This document shows, piece by piece, positions 33,579-42,494 of a DNA stretch of 64,000 bases. How positions within the stretch are numbered: the first letter of the stretch is position 1; each line of letters begins with the position of its first letter. The stretch is from CAYWMY01 sp046352935. Its GTDB lineage: Bacteria > Pseudomonadota > Gammaproteobacteria > Steroidobacterales > Steroidobacteraceae. Location: NCBI GenBank assembly GCA_046352935.1, contig JAXMGR010000006.1, positions 124,001 to 188,000 on the forward strand. Reading direction: 5' to 3'. The position numbers and the translations under genes are program-made. The notes below the pieces were generated by a model, which ran no database searches, was not told the origin of the DNA, and saw only the letters and a list, made by a program, of their open reading frames with translations.

Positions 33579-34589
33579 ATGTCCGCCGAATCATCCCCCG
33601 CATCCCTGCACACCGGACCCATCGTGACCCTGCAGGGTCACATCCTGCAGCAGCAGTCGAACTTCTCCGAGGCCACGGGGACGCTGTCCTGGATCCTCTC
33701 GGCGCTCTCGATCTCCTCGAAGATGATTGCCGCGAAGGTGCGCCGTGCCCGGCTCGAGAACGTCCTCGGCAGCGCGGGCGAGGAGAACGTCCAGGGCGAG
33801 CAGCAGCAGAAGCTCGACGTCATCGCCAACGAGATCCTCCTGCGCACACTCGGGGGCCGCGAGGGTGTGGCGATCGTGGCCTCCGAAGAGAACGAAGAAC
33901 CCGTGATCCTGCGTGACCAGCGCAGCGGCGAGCGACGCTACTGCGTACTCTTCGACCCGCTCGACGGCTCGTCGAATCTCGATGTCTGCGGCGGCGTGGG
34001 CACCATCTTCAGCATCCTGCGCCACGACCGTCGCGTGTCGCGGGCCGAACAGTCGCTGCTGCAGCCCGGCACCGAGCAGATCGCCGCAGGGTATGTGCTG
34101 TACGGCTCGTCCACCGTGTTCGTGCTGACCGTCGGCAACGGCGTCGACATGTTCGTCCTCGATCCTTCCTACGGCGCATTCATGCTGGTCGAGCGCGGCA
34201 TCCGCATCCCCGCCGCCTGCAAGAGCTACTCCGTGAACGAGGGCAACCGCCGCACGTTTCCGGAGGGCTATCAACGCTATCTCGACTGGGCGCAGGAGCA
34301 GAGCTATTCGAGCCGCTACGTCGGTGCCATGGTCGCCGACGTGCACCGCATCCTGCTCAAGGGTGGGGTCTTCATGTACCCGCCGACGAAGAAGGCACCG
34401 AACGGCAAGCTGCGCCTGATGTACGAGGCCAACCCGATGGCCATGCTGATGGAACAGGCGGGCGGCAAAGCGCTGGCGGGCCCGGGCATGCGCATCCTCG
34501 ACGTCAGGCCGACCGACATCCACCAGCGTACTGCGGTCGTGCTGGGCAGTACCGACGAGGTCGATCACGTAGTCCGGCATCTCGCCTGA
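33579..34589 (+). CDS. fbp: Fructose-1,6-bisphosphatase class I
   Basis: A 336-residue cytosolic enzyme that removes the 1-phosphate of fructose 1,6-bisphosphate in gluconeogenesis. The metal-binding signature FDPLDGSSN is at residues 125-133, with SEENEEP earlier supplying further metal ligands. The substrate-binding YVGAMVADVHRILLKGG and KLRLMYEANPMAMLMEQAGG are typical of class I. Length is normal. ATG 33579 follows GAGGAG. It is a single gene that diverges from the DUF1800/DUF1501 operon. Confidence 0.96.
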   Translation: MSAESSPASLHTGPIVTLQGHILQQQSNFSEATGTLSWILSALSISSKMIAAKVRRARLENVLGSAGEENVQGEQQQKLDVIANEILLRTLGGREGVAIVASEENEEPVILRDQRSGERRYCVLFDPLDGSSNLDVCGGVGTIFSILRHDRRVSRAEQSLLQPGTEQIAAGYVLYGSSTVFVLTVGNGVDMFVLDPSYGAFMLVERGIRIPAACKSYSVNEGNRRTFPEGYQRYLDWAQEQSYSSRYVGAMVADVHRILLKGGVFMYPPTKKAPNGKLRLMYEANPMAMLMEQAGGKALAGPGMRILDVRPTDIHQRTAVVLGSTDEVDHVVRHLA

Positions 34590-34756
34590 TCCCGGCGCTT
34601 TCCGCGGCTCGCCGGGCATCGATTCCGGGCCCGCGACCCCGTACACCCCGCGGAGCGCGCCGGGCGGGCGGCCCGATCGCTGCGGTGCATCGCATTGACA
34701 ACCGGATACCAGCGGGCCGATGCTGGCCGCGTCACCTGCCAGGAGGGCATGACGCC

Positions 34757-35461
34757 ATGACGACTCCCGCCGCCGGCCCCATGCGCACGCGCGCCCTGGC
34801 GCTGCTGCTGTTCCTCGGTCTGTCGACGACGACGGCTCTCGCGGCGTCGCTCTCGGGTGGTGAGCGCATCGCGGGCCTGAAGGAAGCGCTCACCCAGGGC
34901 ACGAAAGTGGCGATCGACCAGCTCGGAAAGCCGGACGGCTTCCTCGGCAATCCCGAAGTGAAGATCCCGCTGCCGAAGCCGCTGAAGAAGGCCGAGAAGG
35001 CCATGCGTCTGCTCGGGCTTCGCAAGCAGTCGGACGAGCTCGTGGTCGCGATGAATCGCGCCGCCGAGGCCGCGATGCCCGAAGCCAAGGCGGTGCTGGT
35101 CGATGCCGTCAAGAAGATGACCGTGCAGGATGCCGCGGCGATTCTCTCGGGTCCCGACGACGCTGCGACGCAGTATTTCAAACGCACCAGCACACCGCAG
35201 CTGCGTGAGAAGCTGCTGCCGATCGTCCAGCGCACGACCGGCAAGGTCGGTGTCGCGCACAAGTACAACTCGCTCGCCGGCAAGCTCAGTGATGCCGGGA
35301 TCGTCAAGCCGGAACAGGCGAGCATCGAGTCCTACGTGACGGACAAGGCGCTCGACGGCCTGTTCCTGATGATCGCGAAGGAAGAGGCCGCCATCCGCAA
35401 GAACCCGCTCGGCCAGGCGAGCAGCATCCTGAAGAAGGTCTTCGGCGCGCTCGGCAAGTGA
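34757..35461 (+). CDS. DUF4197 family exported protein
   Basis: A 234-residue protein with a signal peptide (TRALALLLFLGLSTTTALA) and a DUF4197 domain, helical and lysine-rich. Family marks include GLKEALTQGTKVAIDQLGKP, DGFLGNPEVKIPLPKPLKKA, MNRAAEAAMPEAKAVL and YVTDKALDGLFLMIAKEE. DUF4197 proteins are periplasmic proteins of unknown function. ATG 34757 has AGGAGGG 9 nt upstream; a second ATG at 34781 would also keep the signal peptide. A GC-rich hairpin follows the stop. Confidence 0.9.
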   Translation: MTTPAAGPMRTRALALLLFLGLSTTTALAASLSGGERIAGLKEALTQGTKVAIDQLGKPDGFLGNPEVKIPLPKPLKKAEKAMRLLGLRKQSDELVVAMNRAAEAAMPEAKAVLVDAVKKMTVQDAAAILSGPDDAATQYFKRTSTPQLREKLLPIVQRTTGKVGVAHKYNSLAGKLSDAGIVKPEQASIESYVTDKALDGLFLMIAKEEAAIRKNPLGQASSILKKVFGALGK

Positions 35462-35466
35462 TCGCG

Positions 35467-35488
35467 GGGCGGGGCATGCGCCCTGCCC
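35467..35488. terminator. Hairpin between convergent DUF4197 and DUF1343 genes
   Basis: GGGCGGGGC (35467-35475) pairs with GCCCTGCCC (35480-35488), one G-T wobble, around loop ATGC. It fills the 33-bp gap between the two stops and may serve both strands. There is no U-tract. Confidence 0.45.
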
Positions 35489-35494
35489 GGCCGT

Positions 35495-36706
35495 TCAGCG
35501 GTAGAGCAGGAACGCCTCGCGTTCCTGCAGCCACGATGCCTCGTCCGGCTGCGCCAGGGCATCGAGGTCCGCCGCAGTCGCAGCGGGATCGTCGACCCAG
35601 TGCCGCAGCAGCTCGCTGCCGTTGATGAGGTCGATCGCGAGCCGGTCGCGCTCGTACTCGTAGGGAAAGTCCCGCCACAGCGGATAGCCGGGCGACAGAC
35701 TGCGCATCGCCTTGAACGCCGCCGCCATGATCCGCCATGGCCGGAACCGTTCGTGGTCGTAGGCCGTGTCATCGACGTGGATCTGCAACCCGGCGCACAA
35801 CCGGCCCACGTGTTTGTGGAAGGTTGGCTCGAACCAGCAGAGCCGCAGCCGGCAGCCGTGCAGCCATTCCGGTGCGATGACCCGCATCATCGCGAGCAGC
35901 GCGGGCGCATCGAGATCCGGGGCTCCGAGGAGTTCCAGCGGCCGCGTCGTACCACGACCCTCGGACAGCGTCGTACCCTCGAGCATCACCGTGCCGGCGT
36001 AGCAGCGCACCATCGACAGGTTCGGCGCATTGGGACTCGGGTTCACCCAGCTGCGCTCGCCCTGCGGCCAGCCATGACCCGGCCCGCGGCGGGGCTGCCA
36101 GCCCCGCATCTCGATGACGCGGTAATCGACGTCCAGGCCAAGGGTGCGCACGAACCAGCCGCCGAGTTCTCCCAGGGTGAGGCCGTGGCGCATCGGCAGC
36201 GGACCTGCGCCGACGAAGCTCTCCCAGCCCGCACGCAGCCGCGTGCCCTCGACCGGGCGACCCGCCGGATTCGGGCGGTCGAGGACCCATACCGACTTGC
36301 GATGGCGCGCGGCTTCCTCCAGCACGTAGCGCAGCGTCGTGATGAACGTGTAGATCCGGCAGCCCAGGTCCTGCAGGTCGACGAGCAGCACGTCGAAGCG
36401 GTCCATCATCGCCGCCGTCGGCCGGCGTACCTCGCCATAGAGACTGAACACGGGGATGTCGTGCACGGGATCGCGGTAATCCGGGGACTCGACCATGTTG
36501 TCCTGCTTGTCGCCGCGCAGCCCGTGCTGCGGGCCGAAGGCGGCCGTCAGCCGGATACCGCGTCGCGTGGCGAGTGCATCGAGGCTGTGGCGGAAATCGC
36601 GGGTGAGCGAAGCCGGATGCGCGAGCAGTGCGACCCGACGCCCTGCGAGGGGGCGACGCAGCGCGGCCTCGGCGAGCAGACGGTCGATGCCGAACCTGAT
36701 GCCCAT
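35495..36706 (-). CDS. DUF1343 protein, NamZ-like exo-beta-N-acetylmuramidase
   Basis: A 403-residue member of DUF1343 (GH171), whose characterised member NamZ of Bacillus releases MurNAc from the ends of peptidoglycan fragments. Family text is clear: ALLAHPASLTRDF, AAFGPQHGLRGDKQDNM, PVFSLYGEVRRPT, LLVDLQDLGCRIYTFITT, WVLDRPNPAGRP and MLEGTTLSEGRGTTRPLEL. No signal peptide is seen, so it would recycle muropeptide sugars inside the cell or be exported in another way. GAGAGGA lies just before the ATG. It starts 9 bp after the stop of the DOMON-like gene, so the two form an operon. Confidence 0.88.
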   Translation of the reverse strand: MGIRFGIDRLLAEAALRRPLAGRRVALLAHPASLTRDFRHSLDALATRRGIRLTAAFGPQHGLRGDKQDNMVESPDYRDPVHDIPVFSLYGEVRRPTAAMMDRFDVLLVDLQDLGCRIYTFITTLRYVLEEAARHRKSVWVLDRPNPAGRPVEGTRLRAGWESFVGAGPLPMRHGLTLGELGGWFVRTLGLDVDYRVIEMRGWQPRRGPGHGWPQGERSWVNPSPNAPNLSMVRCYAGTVMLEGTTLSEGRGTTRPLELLGAPDLDAPALLAMMRVIAPEWLHGCRLRLCWFEPTFHKHVGRLCAGLQIHVDDTAYDHERFRPWRIMAAAFKAMRSLSPGYPLWRDFPYEYERDRLAIDLINGSELLRHWVDDPAATAADLDALAQPDEASWLQEREAFLLYR

Positions 36707-36715
36707 GCTGTCCTC

Positions 36716-37315
36716 TCAGTAAGCACCCGGCCGCAGCACGAAGCCGGCCGGATCGTGGAAATCGGGCTCCGCGCGCGGATGCGCGAGCGCGAAATACGAC
36801 CGCGCGCCGGTCACATCCTCCACGACCGCGGCCAGACCTGCGCGCAGCGTACCGGAGACGTACACGTCGGCGGCCGCGAGTGACACGCAGAGTCGCAGCA
36901 CATCGTCGTGCACGACGACCTCGATCCGCGGCGGCCGCGACAGATCCGGCGCAGCCATGCCCTCGCGCACGGCCCGGAAGTCGTACGCCGCCCAGTCGCC
37001 CGACGGCGAGAAATTGAACTCACGATAGCCCGTGCCGGAGCCGGGTGCGAAGAACGCCTCGAAGCAGGTGTGGCGCCACAGTCCGTCGCGACGTGCCGGC
37101 ACGCCGACTTCCGGTACCCGCAGCGAAACGACATCGCCCGTGAGCGCATAGTCGATATGCAGATCGCCCGCTGGATCCCGGGCGAGCGTGACATCGAGCG
37201 CGCGGACGATCGGACAGGGTGTTCGGGGATGCGCCAGCAGCTGGACGTGGCGCCGGGCTGTTGCACCACGAGGCTCCGGGTCGTCGTTCAGCGCCACATC
37301 GATCCTGGATTGCAC
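36716..37315 (-). CDS. DOMON-like domain protein
   Basis: A 199-residue beta-rich protein similar to bacterial DOMON-like proteins, which bind sugars or haem in other settings. Visible segments are HIDYALTGDVVSLRVPE, RRDGLWRHTCFEAFF, YREFNFSPSGDWAAYDF and the C-terminal YFALAHPRAEPDFHDPAGF. The GTG at 37315 is preceded by GAGG at 6 nt; a further GTG at 37336 is possible. No signal peptide is present. It is first in an operon with the NamZ-like muramidase, which suggests a role around muropeptide or amino-sugar substrates. That is inference. Confidence 0.78.
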   Translation of the reverse strand: MQSRIDVALNDDPEPRGATARRHVQLLAHPRTPCPIVRALDVTLARDPAGDLHIDYALTGDVVSLRVPEVGVPARRDGLWRHTCFEAFFAPGSGTGYREFNFSPSGDWAAYDFRAVREGMAAPDLSRPPRIEVVVHDDVLRLCVSLAAADVYVSGTLRAGLAAVVEDVTGARSYFALAHPRAEPDFHDPAGFVLRPGAY

Positions 37316-37424
37316 GAGGAGCCTCGATGCTAGCACCGACAGGCACCGGCTCCCCAGGATCCCGTGTCGTGTCGCCTCGCGTCCGCGGCGTGGTCGGCAG
37401 CCGCGCCGTGCGCAGATGCCAGCG

Positions 37425-38708
37425 CTATACCTGACCGCCGCGCCCGAGATCGACGAGCGCGACAATGAGCTGCAGCTTGAAGTGCTGCGTGATGCGCAGG
37501 CGGCCGGCGGACACGGGCTGCTGCGTCCACTCGCTCAGCGAGTCGAGCAGCGACTGCAGGGACTGCGCGGCCGACGGCGGTTGTTCGGCATCCGTCACGG
37601 TCGCCGGCGAGGGCGGCTCCGCCACCGGCTGCGCTGGCTCCGGCTGTGGGGTCACGGGCAGCGCAGAGCCGGGCGCCGCCGGCAAACCCGCGGTGACCTG
37701 AGCAGCACTGTCTGGCCCGGTCGCGGCGGGTGCGGGGCCTGCCGCGGCCGCGCCGCTCACACCGCGCAGGTCCAGCCGCTCCCTGACCTTCATGCGCAAC
37801 GCGACCTCCGCGAGCTGCGACGGATCGACCCGCAGCCCGCCGCCCGCCGCGATCGCCTGCTCCGGATCTCCGCCGAAGAACTGCTCCGCGATGGTCTCGG
37901 CCTGCGCCAGCAGGTCGCGAATGGCGCCGAGTTCTTCCTCGCTGAGGTCACCCTGGACCTCGACGCTCAGGCGGCTGGTGCTGACGATGCGGACGCCCGC
38001 GGTCGTGACCGACGCGTCCGCCCAGGCTGCTGCGGCGGCACCGTAGCTCATGGCCTGCCGGCTGCGCACCCGCAGCGACACCGTGTCGCCCTCCCGGGTC
38101 ACGACATCGAGGCTGAAGGAGGTCTTGCGGACGAAGCGCGCTATGGTCGCCTCGACCGTCGCAGGCGTCGCCACCGCCGACTCGGACCGGGGTCGGGGCG
38201 ACGGAGTGTCGCCCGACTGCTGCGATGCCGCGCGCTCTGCGGCGGCCGCGACCGAGGCGTCTGCGCTCCGCGCGTAGGCCGCGAGCACATCCGCCAGGCG
38301 TTCGCGGAAGCCGGCCACGAGTTCGCGCGCCTCGGTGGCGTCGAAGCCGGCTGCGACCAGCGTACGCTCCGCATCCGCGAATCCGGCATTGATGCGTCCG
38401 AGCAGCGCCTCGACGTCGCCGGCCGCAGTGCCCTCTCCGGCGGCGACCATCGCGCGCAGGGCGTTCGCGACGTCGTGCACGGCAAACCGGCCGGTGTCCC
38501 CGATGTCCGGGGATCGCAGCGTCGGCGTCATCCCCGCAAGGCTGTCGCCGAGCGCGCCGCCGATCGTCAGCCATGGATTCACGACGCCGTCGTGCCAGGC
38601 GCGATCGGCGCGCCCGGCGGCGTGGGTGGCATGCCGGTCGCCGCCCTCCTGATGACGCAGTGACTGCCTTGCGACCGTCTGCGATTGCAGCGTGTCGATC
38701 ATGGTCAT
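37425..38708 (-). CDS. Alanine-rich hypothetical protein (DUF5610-like)
   Basis: A 427-residue soluble protein rich in Ala, Asp and Pro. The N-terminal half has GRINAGFADAERTLVAAGFD and FSLDVVTREGDTVSLRVRSR, the kind of text found in DUF5610 proteins of gammaproteobacteria. A beta-strand pair around residue 200 is followed by a helical region with EELGAIRDLLAQAETIAEQFF. Residues 325-390 are a low-complexity Pro/Ala linker before a final helical segment. There is no signal peptide. ATG 38708 follows GGAGA. Function unknown. Confidence 0.6.
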   Translation of the reverse strand: MTMIDTLQSQTVARQSLRHQEGGDRHATHAAGRADRAWHDGVVNPWLTIGGALGDSLAGMTPTLRSPDIGDTGRFAVHDVANALRAMVAAGEGTAAGDVEALLGRINAGFADAERTLVAAGFDATEARELVAGFRERLADVLAAYARSADASVAAAAERAASQQSGDTPSPRPRSESAVATPATVEATIARFVRKTSFSLDVVTREGDTVSLRVRSRQAMSYGAAAAAWADASVTTAGVRIVSTSRLSVEVQGDLSEEELGAIRDLLAQAETIAEQFFGGDPEQAIAAGGGLRVDPSQLAEVALRMKVRERLDLRGVSGAAAAGPAPAATGPDSAAQVTAGLPAAPGSALPVTPQPEPAQPVAEPPSPATVTDAEQPPSAAQSLQSLLDSLSEWTQQPVSAGRLRITQHFKLQLIVALVDLGRGGQV

Positions 38709-38804
38709 GAGCGTTTCTCCGCTCGAGACACCCGGTCCCCCTCATCCGGATATCGCGGGTTCGCGGCGAAACTTGAGCACGCCGGCAAACCGCGAAGCGC
38801 TGCT

Positions 38805-40730
38805 TCAGTCGCGGGCAGCGGCCAGCTGGCCCTCCAGCAACGCCCAGCGTGCGTAGGCCTGCTCGATCTCCTCGCCGAGCTCCGCCATCTGCGCAAGAAC
38901 GGCATTCACCTGCTCGTGCGGCTGTTCGTAGAAGTGCGGACCACCGATCTCCTGCTCGAACCGCGCCCGATCACCCTCCAGCGCCTCGATGCGCGCCGGC
39001 AGTTCATCCAGCTCGCGCTGCTCCCGATAGCTGAGCCGCTTCGGCCGCGGCTTCGCCGTCGCTTCGGCCCCGGCGTCGACGGCACGCCCGCCGCCGCGCG
39101 GCGACTCCTGCCGCGCCTGTGCCGCAGCTGCCGCGCGCGCATCCCGGTCCCGCGCCCAGTCGCTGTAGCCGCCGACGAATTCGCGCACGCGGCCACCGCC
39201 CTCGAACACGAGCAGACTCGTGACCACGCGGTCCAGGAAGGCCCGGTCATGGCTCACCAGCAGCAGCGTTCCCGGGAACGCCGCAACCTGCTCCTCCAGC
39301 AGCTCCAGCGTGTCGATGTCGAGATCGTTCGTCGGCTCGTCGAGAACGAGCAGATTCGCCGGCCGGGCCAGCAGCCGCGCGAGCAGCAGCCGGTTGCGCT
39401 CGCCGCCCGAGAGCGCACCAGCCGGCGTGTTGAGCTGGTCGCCGCGGAACAGGAAGTCGCGCAGGTAGCTGGAGACGTGCCGCGCCTCGCCATTGATGTG
39501 CACGAACTCGTTGCCGTCGCAGACGTTCTCCATGACCGAGCGCTCGAGTGCCAGCTGTTCCCGCTGCTGGTCGTAATAGGCGACCTCGAGACGCTCACCT
39601 CGACGGACGCGACCGCGCGTGGGCTGCAGCTCGCCGAGCAGCAGCCGGATCAGCGTGCTCTTGCCCGCACCGTTCGGGCCCACGATGCCGATGCGATCGC
39701 CGCGCTGGATACGCACCGAGAACGCGTCGATCACGGTCCGCCCGCCGAAATCCATGCCCGCGTCCTCGGCCTCGAACACGAGCTGCGCCGAGGCCGCGGT
39801 CTCCTGCACGGCGAGGTTCGCGCGCCCGAGGCGATCGCGCCGCTGCCGGCGTTCCTCGCGCAGCCGGTACAGCGCACGCACACGACCCTCGTTGCGCGTG
39901 CGGCGCGCCTCGACACCCTTGCGGATCCAGACTTCCTCCTGGGCGAGCTTCTTGTCGAAGAGCGCCTGCTGCTGCGCCTCGACTTCGAGCGCGCGGGCCT
40001 TCTGCTGCACGTAGTCGTCGTAGCTGCCGGGCCAGGAACCGAGGCGGCCGCGATCGAGCTCCACCACACGCGTCGCCAGGCGATTGACGAACGCGCGATC
40101 GTGGCTCACGAACAGCAGCGCGCCGCGGAAGCCCTGCATGAACTCCTCCAGCCACTCGATGGCCTCGATGTCGAGATGGTTGGTGGGCTCGTCGAGCAGC
40201 AGCAGATCGGGTGCGCAGACCAGCGCGCGCGCCAGCAATGCGCGGCGTTGCCAGCCACCGGAGAGATCCGCGAAGCGTACCGCGCCATCGAGCCCCAGGC
40301 GTGACAGCACGGTTGCGACGCGCTGCTCGAGCTGCCAGCCGTCCACGGCATCGATGCGCTGCTGCAGATCCGCGAGCCTGGCGCCGGCCGCGGCGGCGTG
40401 CGTACGCTCGAATTCCGCGACGGCGGCGTGATACTCGCCGAGCAGCGCCGCAACATCGGCGAGCCCGCTCGCGGCCACCTCGGCCACGTTCGCATCGGTT
40501 TGATCGGCCGCATCCTGCGCCAGATGGGCGACCCGCGTGCCCGGACGGATCCAGACGGCGCCGGCATCCGGCAGGGTCACGCCCTGCACCAGCCGCAGCA
40601 GCGACGACTTTCCTTCGCCGTTGCGACCGACGACGCAAACGCGCTCACCGGCCTCCAGCGCCAGCGACACGCCGTCCAGCAGCGGGCGCGAGCCGAACGC
40701 GAGGGAAACGTTGTCGAGGCGCAGGAGCAT
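38805..40730 (-). CDS. uup: ABC-F family ATPase Uup
   Basis: A 641-residue ABC-F protein with two ATPase domains. Walker A motifs are GRNGEGKS (35-42) and GPNGAGKST. Both domains have DEPTNHLDI or DEPTNDLDI. The linker LAQEEVWIRKGVEARRTRNE and RVRALYRLREERRQRR match E. coli Uup, as does the C-terminal coiled coil beginning KRLSYREQRELDELPARIEA. Uup acts on ribosomes, and its loss raises transposon excision in E. coli. No Shine-Dalgarno sequence is obvious at ATG 40730. It is the second ABC-F gene in the window besides yheS. Confidence 0.94.
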   Translation of the reverse strand: MLLRLDNVSLAFGSRPLLDGVSLALEAGERVCVVGRNGEGKSSLLRLVQGVTLPDAGAVWIRPGTRVAHLAQDAADQTDANVAEVAASGLADVAALLGEYHAAVAEFERTHAAAAGARLADLQQRIDAVDGWQLEQRVATVLSRLGLDGAVRFADLSGGWQRRALLARALVCAPDLLLLDEPTNHLDIEAIEWLEEFMQGFRGALLFVSHDRAFVNRLATRVVELDRGRLGSWPGSYDDYVQQKARALEVEAQQQALFDKKLAQEEVWIRKGVEARRTRNEGRVRALYRLREERRQRRDRLGRANLAVQETAASAQLVFEAEDAGMDFGGRTVIDAFSVRIQRGDRIGIVGPNGAGKSTLIRLLLGELQPTRGRVRRGERLEVAYYDQQREQLALERSVMENVCDGNEFVHINGEARHVSSYLRDFLFRGDQLNTPAGALSGGERNRLLLARLLARPANLLVLDEPTNDLDIDTLELLEEQVAAFPGTLLLVSHDRAFLDRVVTSLLVFEGGGRVREFVGGYSDWARDRDARAAAAAQARQESPRGGGRAVDAGAEATAKPRPKRLSYREQRELDELPARIEALEGDRARFEQEIGGPHFYEQPHEQVNAVLAQMAELGEEIEQAYARWALLEGQLAAARD

Positions 40731-40829
40731 GGAGGATCGCGTAACGAGCGGCGGAGCCGGGAGCCTGCCCGGCGCAGCGAGGGGGCGGCGAAATTACGCG
40801 AGCCGCCGCCCCGGGGCAAGACGACGTGG

Positions 40830-41534
40830 TCAGCGCACGCGCGTCTGGTCTCTGGCGTAGTCGACCGGCACGCTGTACCAGGGACCGTCGTACATCGGCC
40901 GCATCACCGGTGACACCATCTCGAGCCCGAGGTGGCGCGCACGATCGACCGCCGGCCGCTTCGCCATGTCGAGGTACCAGCGCTTCACCTCGGGATAGTC
41001 ATCCAGCACCATGCCGTGCATCGGGTGGAACCACACCCAGCCCCAGCAGGCCATGTCCGCGATGCTGTATTCGTCCGCGATCCACTCGCGGCCCGCGAGC
41101 CTGCGATCGAGCACCCCGTAGAGCCGCCGGCATTCCTTCCTGTACCGCTCCGCGGCGTAGTCGTTGCCCGGGGGCGCGTAGCGCAGGAAGTGATGCGCCT
41201 GCCCCGCCATCGGTCCCAGGCCGCCCATCTGCCAGAACAGCCACTCGAGCGCGGCCGTGCGCTTCGGCCCCGATGGCGCGAGGAAGCGCCCCGTCTTCTC
41301 GGCGAGGTACACGAGGATCGCGCCGGACTCGAACACGGAGCGCGAACCCTCCGGCGCATCGTGATCGACGATCGCCGGCACGCGATTGTTAGGGCTGATG
41401 CGCAGGAAGTCCGGCTTGAACTGCTCGTCCTTCATGATGTCGACGGGCACCAGCCGATAGGGCAGGCCGCATTCCTCGAGGAAGATGCCGACCTTCCAGG
41501 TGTTGGGTGTCGGGAAGAAGTAGAAGTCGATCAT
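40830..41534 (-). CDS. Glutathione S-transferase family protein (YfcG/YghU-like)
   Basis: A 234-residue GST. The N-terminal thioredoxin-like domain has FYFFPTPNTWKVGIFLEE, the cis-proline segment NNRVPAIVDH and the glutathione gamma-glutamyl contact FESGAILVYLAEKTG. The C-terminal domain has DEYSIADMACWGWVW. The TPNTWKV start resembles the nu-class disulfide-bond reductases YfcG and YghU. It starts one base after the stop of the preceding GST-like gene, so the two are co-translated. Likely role: reduction or conjugation with glutathione in the cytosol. Confidence 0.9.
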   Translation of the reverse strand: MIDFYFFPTPNTWKVGIFLEECGLPYRLVPVDIMKDEQFKPDFLRISPNNRVPAIVDHDAPEGSRSVFESGAILVYLAEKTGRFLAPSGPKRTAALEWLFWQMGGLGPMAGQAHHFLRYAPPGNDYAAERYRKECRRLYGVLDRRLAGREWIADEYSIADMACWGWVWFHPMHGMVLDDYPEVKRWYLDMAKRPAVDRARHLGLEMVSPVMRPMYDGPWYSVPVDYARDQTRVR

Positions 41535-41535
41535 G

Positions 41536-42309
41536 TCAGTAGTCCAGTGGCAGGCCGATGTGGCGTTCGAAGATGCGGTCGCGGTGTTCGAGCAGCAGCG
41601 GATCGAGGGTCGCCGCGACCACGGCGGGTGGCGCGCCGTAGAGTTCACGAACGTAATCAGGCACCGGATTCACGTTCTGCGGCAGCGGCGCGATCATCTG
41701 CGAGAAACAGGCCCAGTAGACGTCGATGGCCGTGAGCCGCGAGCCCACCAGGTATTCCAGGCCGCGCCCGCGCTGGGCACGCAACTGCTGCGCGAGGTTC
41801 CGCACGATGTCGGCCACACGGCCGGGCGCAGCCTCCGCGGCCGCGGCCGACATGCCGTACTGCTGCAGCATGTTGCGGTGGACCGGCGTCGTGGCCGTGG
41901 CCGGATCCGTGCCCATGAGCGGCGCCAGCATCCACAGGCGGGCATTCCACGCGAAGCCCTGCTGTGCAGCGATCTCCATGCAGAGACCCAGGCACTGCGA
42001 GCGCTCGGCTGAACGGACCGGCAGCAGCGAAGGTCCCGATCCCAGCCGCTCGGCGAGCATCAGGATGTCGTACCAGTTGTGGACCGGCGGCTCGTCACCG
42101 CAAATCGCGATCGGCGCGTTGCGGATGCCGGTCCATGCGACCAGATCGTCGTTCGACCCCATCGGCTCCTGGCCGACCGGTACGTAGGGCACGTTGCGGA
42201 GCCTGAGCACGGCCTTGGCCGATTCGCCCCAGGGCGCCGGCAGGCCCATCGTGAGCACGAGGCGCAGACCTCCGTGCACGCGACCCTCGGCAACGGACAG
42301 ATATTTCAT
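41536..42309 (-). CDS. GST-fold protein, C-terminal domain recognisable
   Basis: A 257-residue protein. The N-terminal 85 residues could be a thioredoxin-like domain (LVLTMGLPAPWGESAKAVLRL, VAWTGIRNAPIAI) without the usual GST active-site motif. The rest is helical, with GSRLTAIDVYWACFSQMIAPL as in GST C-terminal domains. ATG 42309 has GAGGGGGG 4 nt upstream and longer starts are unlikely. It is the first gene of a two-gene unit with a YfcG-like GST. Substrate unknown; it may be a partner rather than an enzyme. Confidence 0.75.
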   Translation of the reverse strand: MKYLSVAEGRVHGGLRLVLTMGLPAPWGESAKAVLRLRNVPYVPVGQEPMGSNDDLVAWTGIRNAPIAICGDEPPVHNWYDILMLAERLGSGPSLLPVRSAERSQCLGLCMEIAAQQGFAWNARLWMLAPLMGTDPATATTPVHRNMLQQYGMSAAAAEAAPGRVADIVRNLAQQLRAQRGRGLEYLVGSRLTAIDVYWACFSQMIAPLPQNVNPVPDYVRELYGAPPAVVAATLDPLLLEHRDRIFERHIGLPLDY

Positions 42310-42445
42310 GAATCCCCCTCGTCGGTTCCACCATGCGGCCGGATGGCGCGCCCCTCGCAGCACCGCCGCGACCGTTCGCGCAAGCACCCGCCGTCGGACT
42401 GTAGCGCGAATCCGCGGCGGATCGCAGCGGATCGCGGCGGGTCAT

Positions 42446-42473
42446 TTGCATTCCACCGGAGCAACCCTATGCT
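42446..42473 (+). promoter_or_regulatory. Putative sigma-70 promoter of the TPR protein gene
   Basis: TTGCAT (42446-42451), a 16-nt spacer and TATGCT (42468-42473) give a good promoter about 22 nt before the ATG at 42495. The -35 is the same as at the phasin promoter. A strong GGAGGGAGAG ribosome site follows. Confidence 0.55.
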
Positions 42474-42494
42474 TGCCGGAGGGAGAGATTCACC

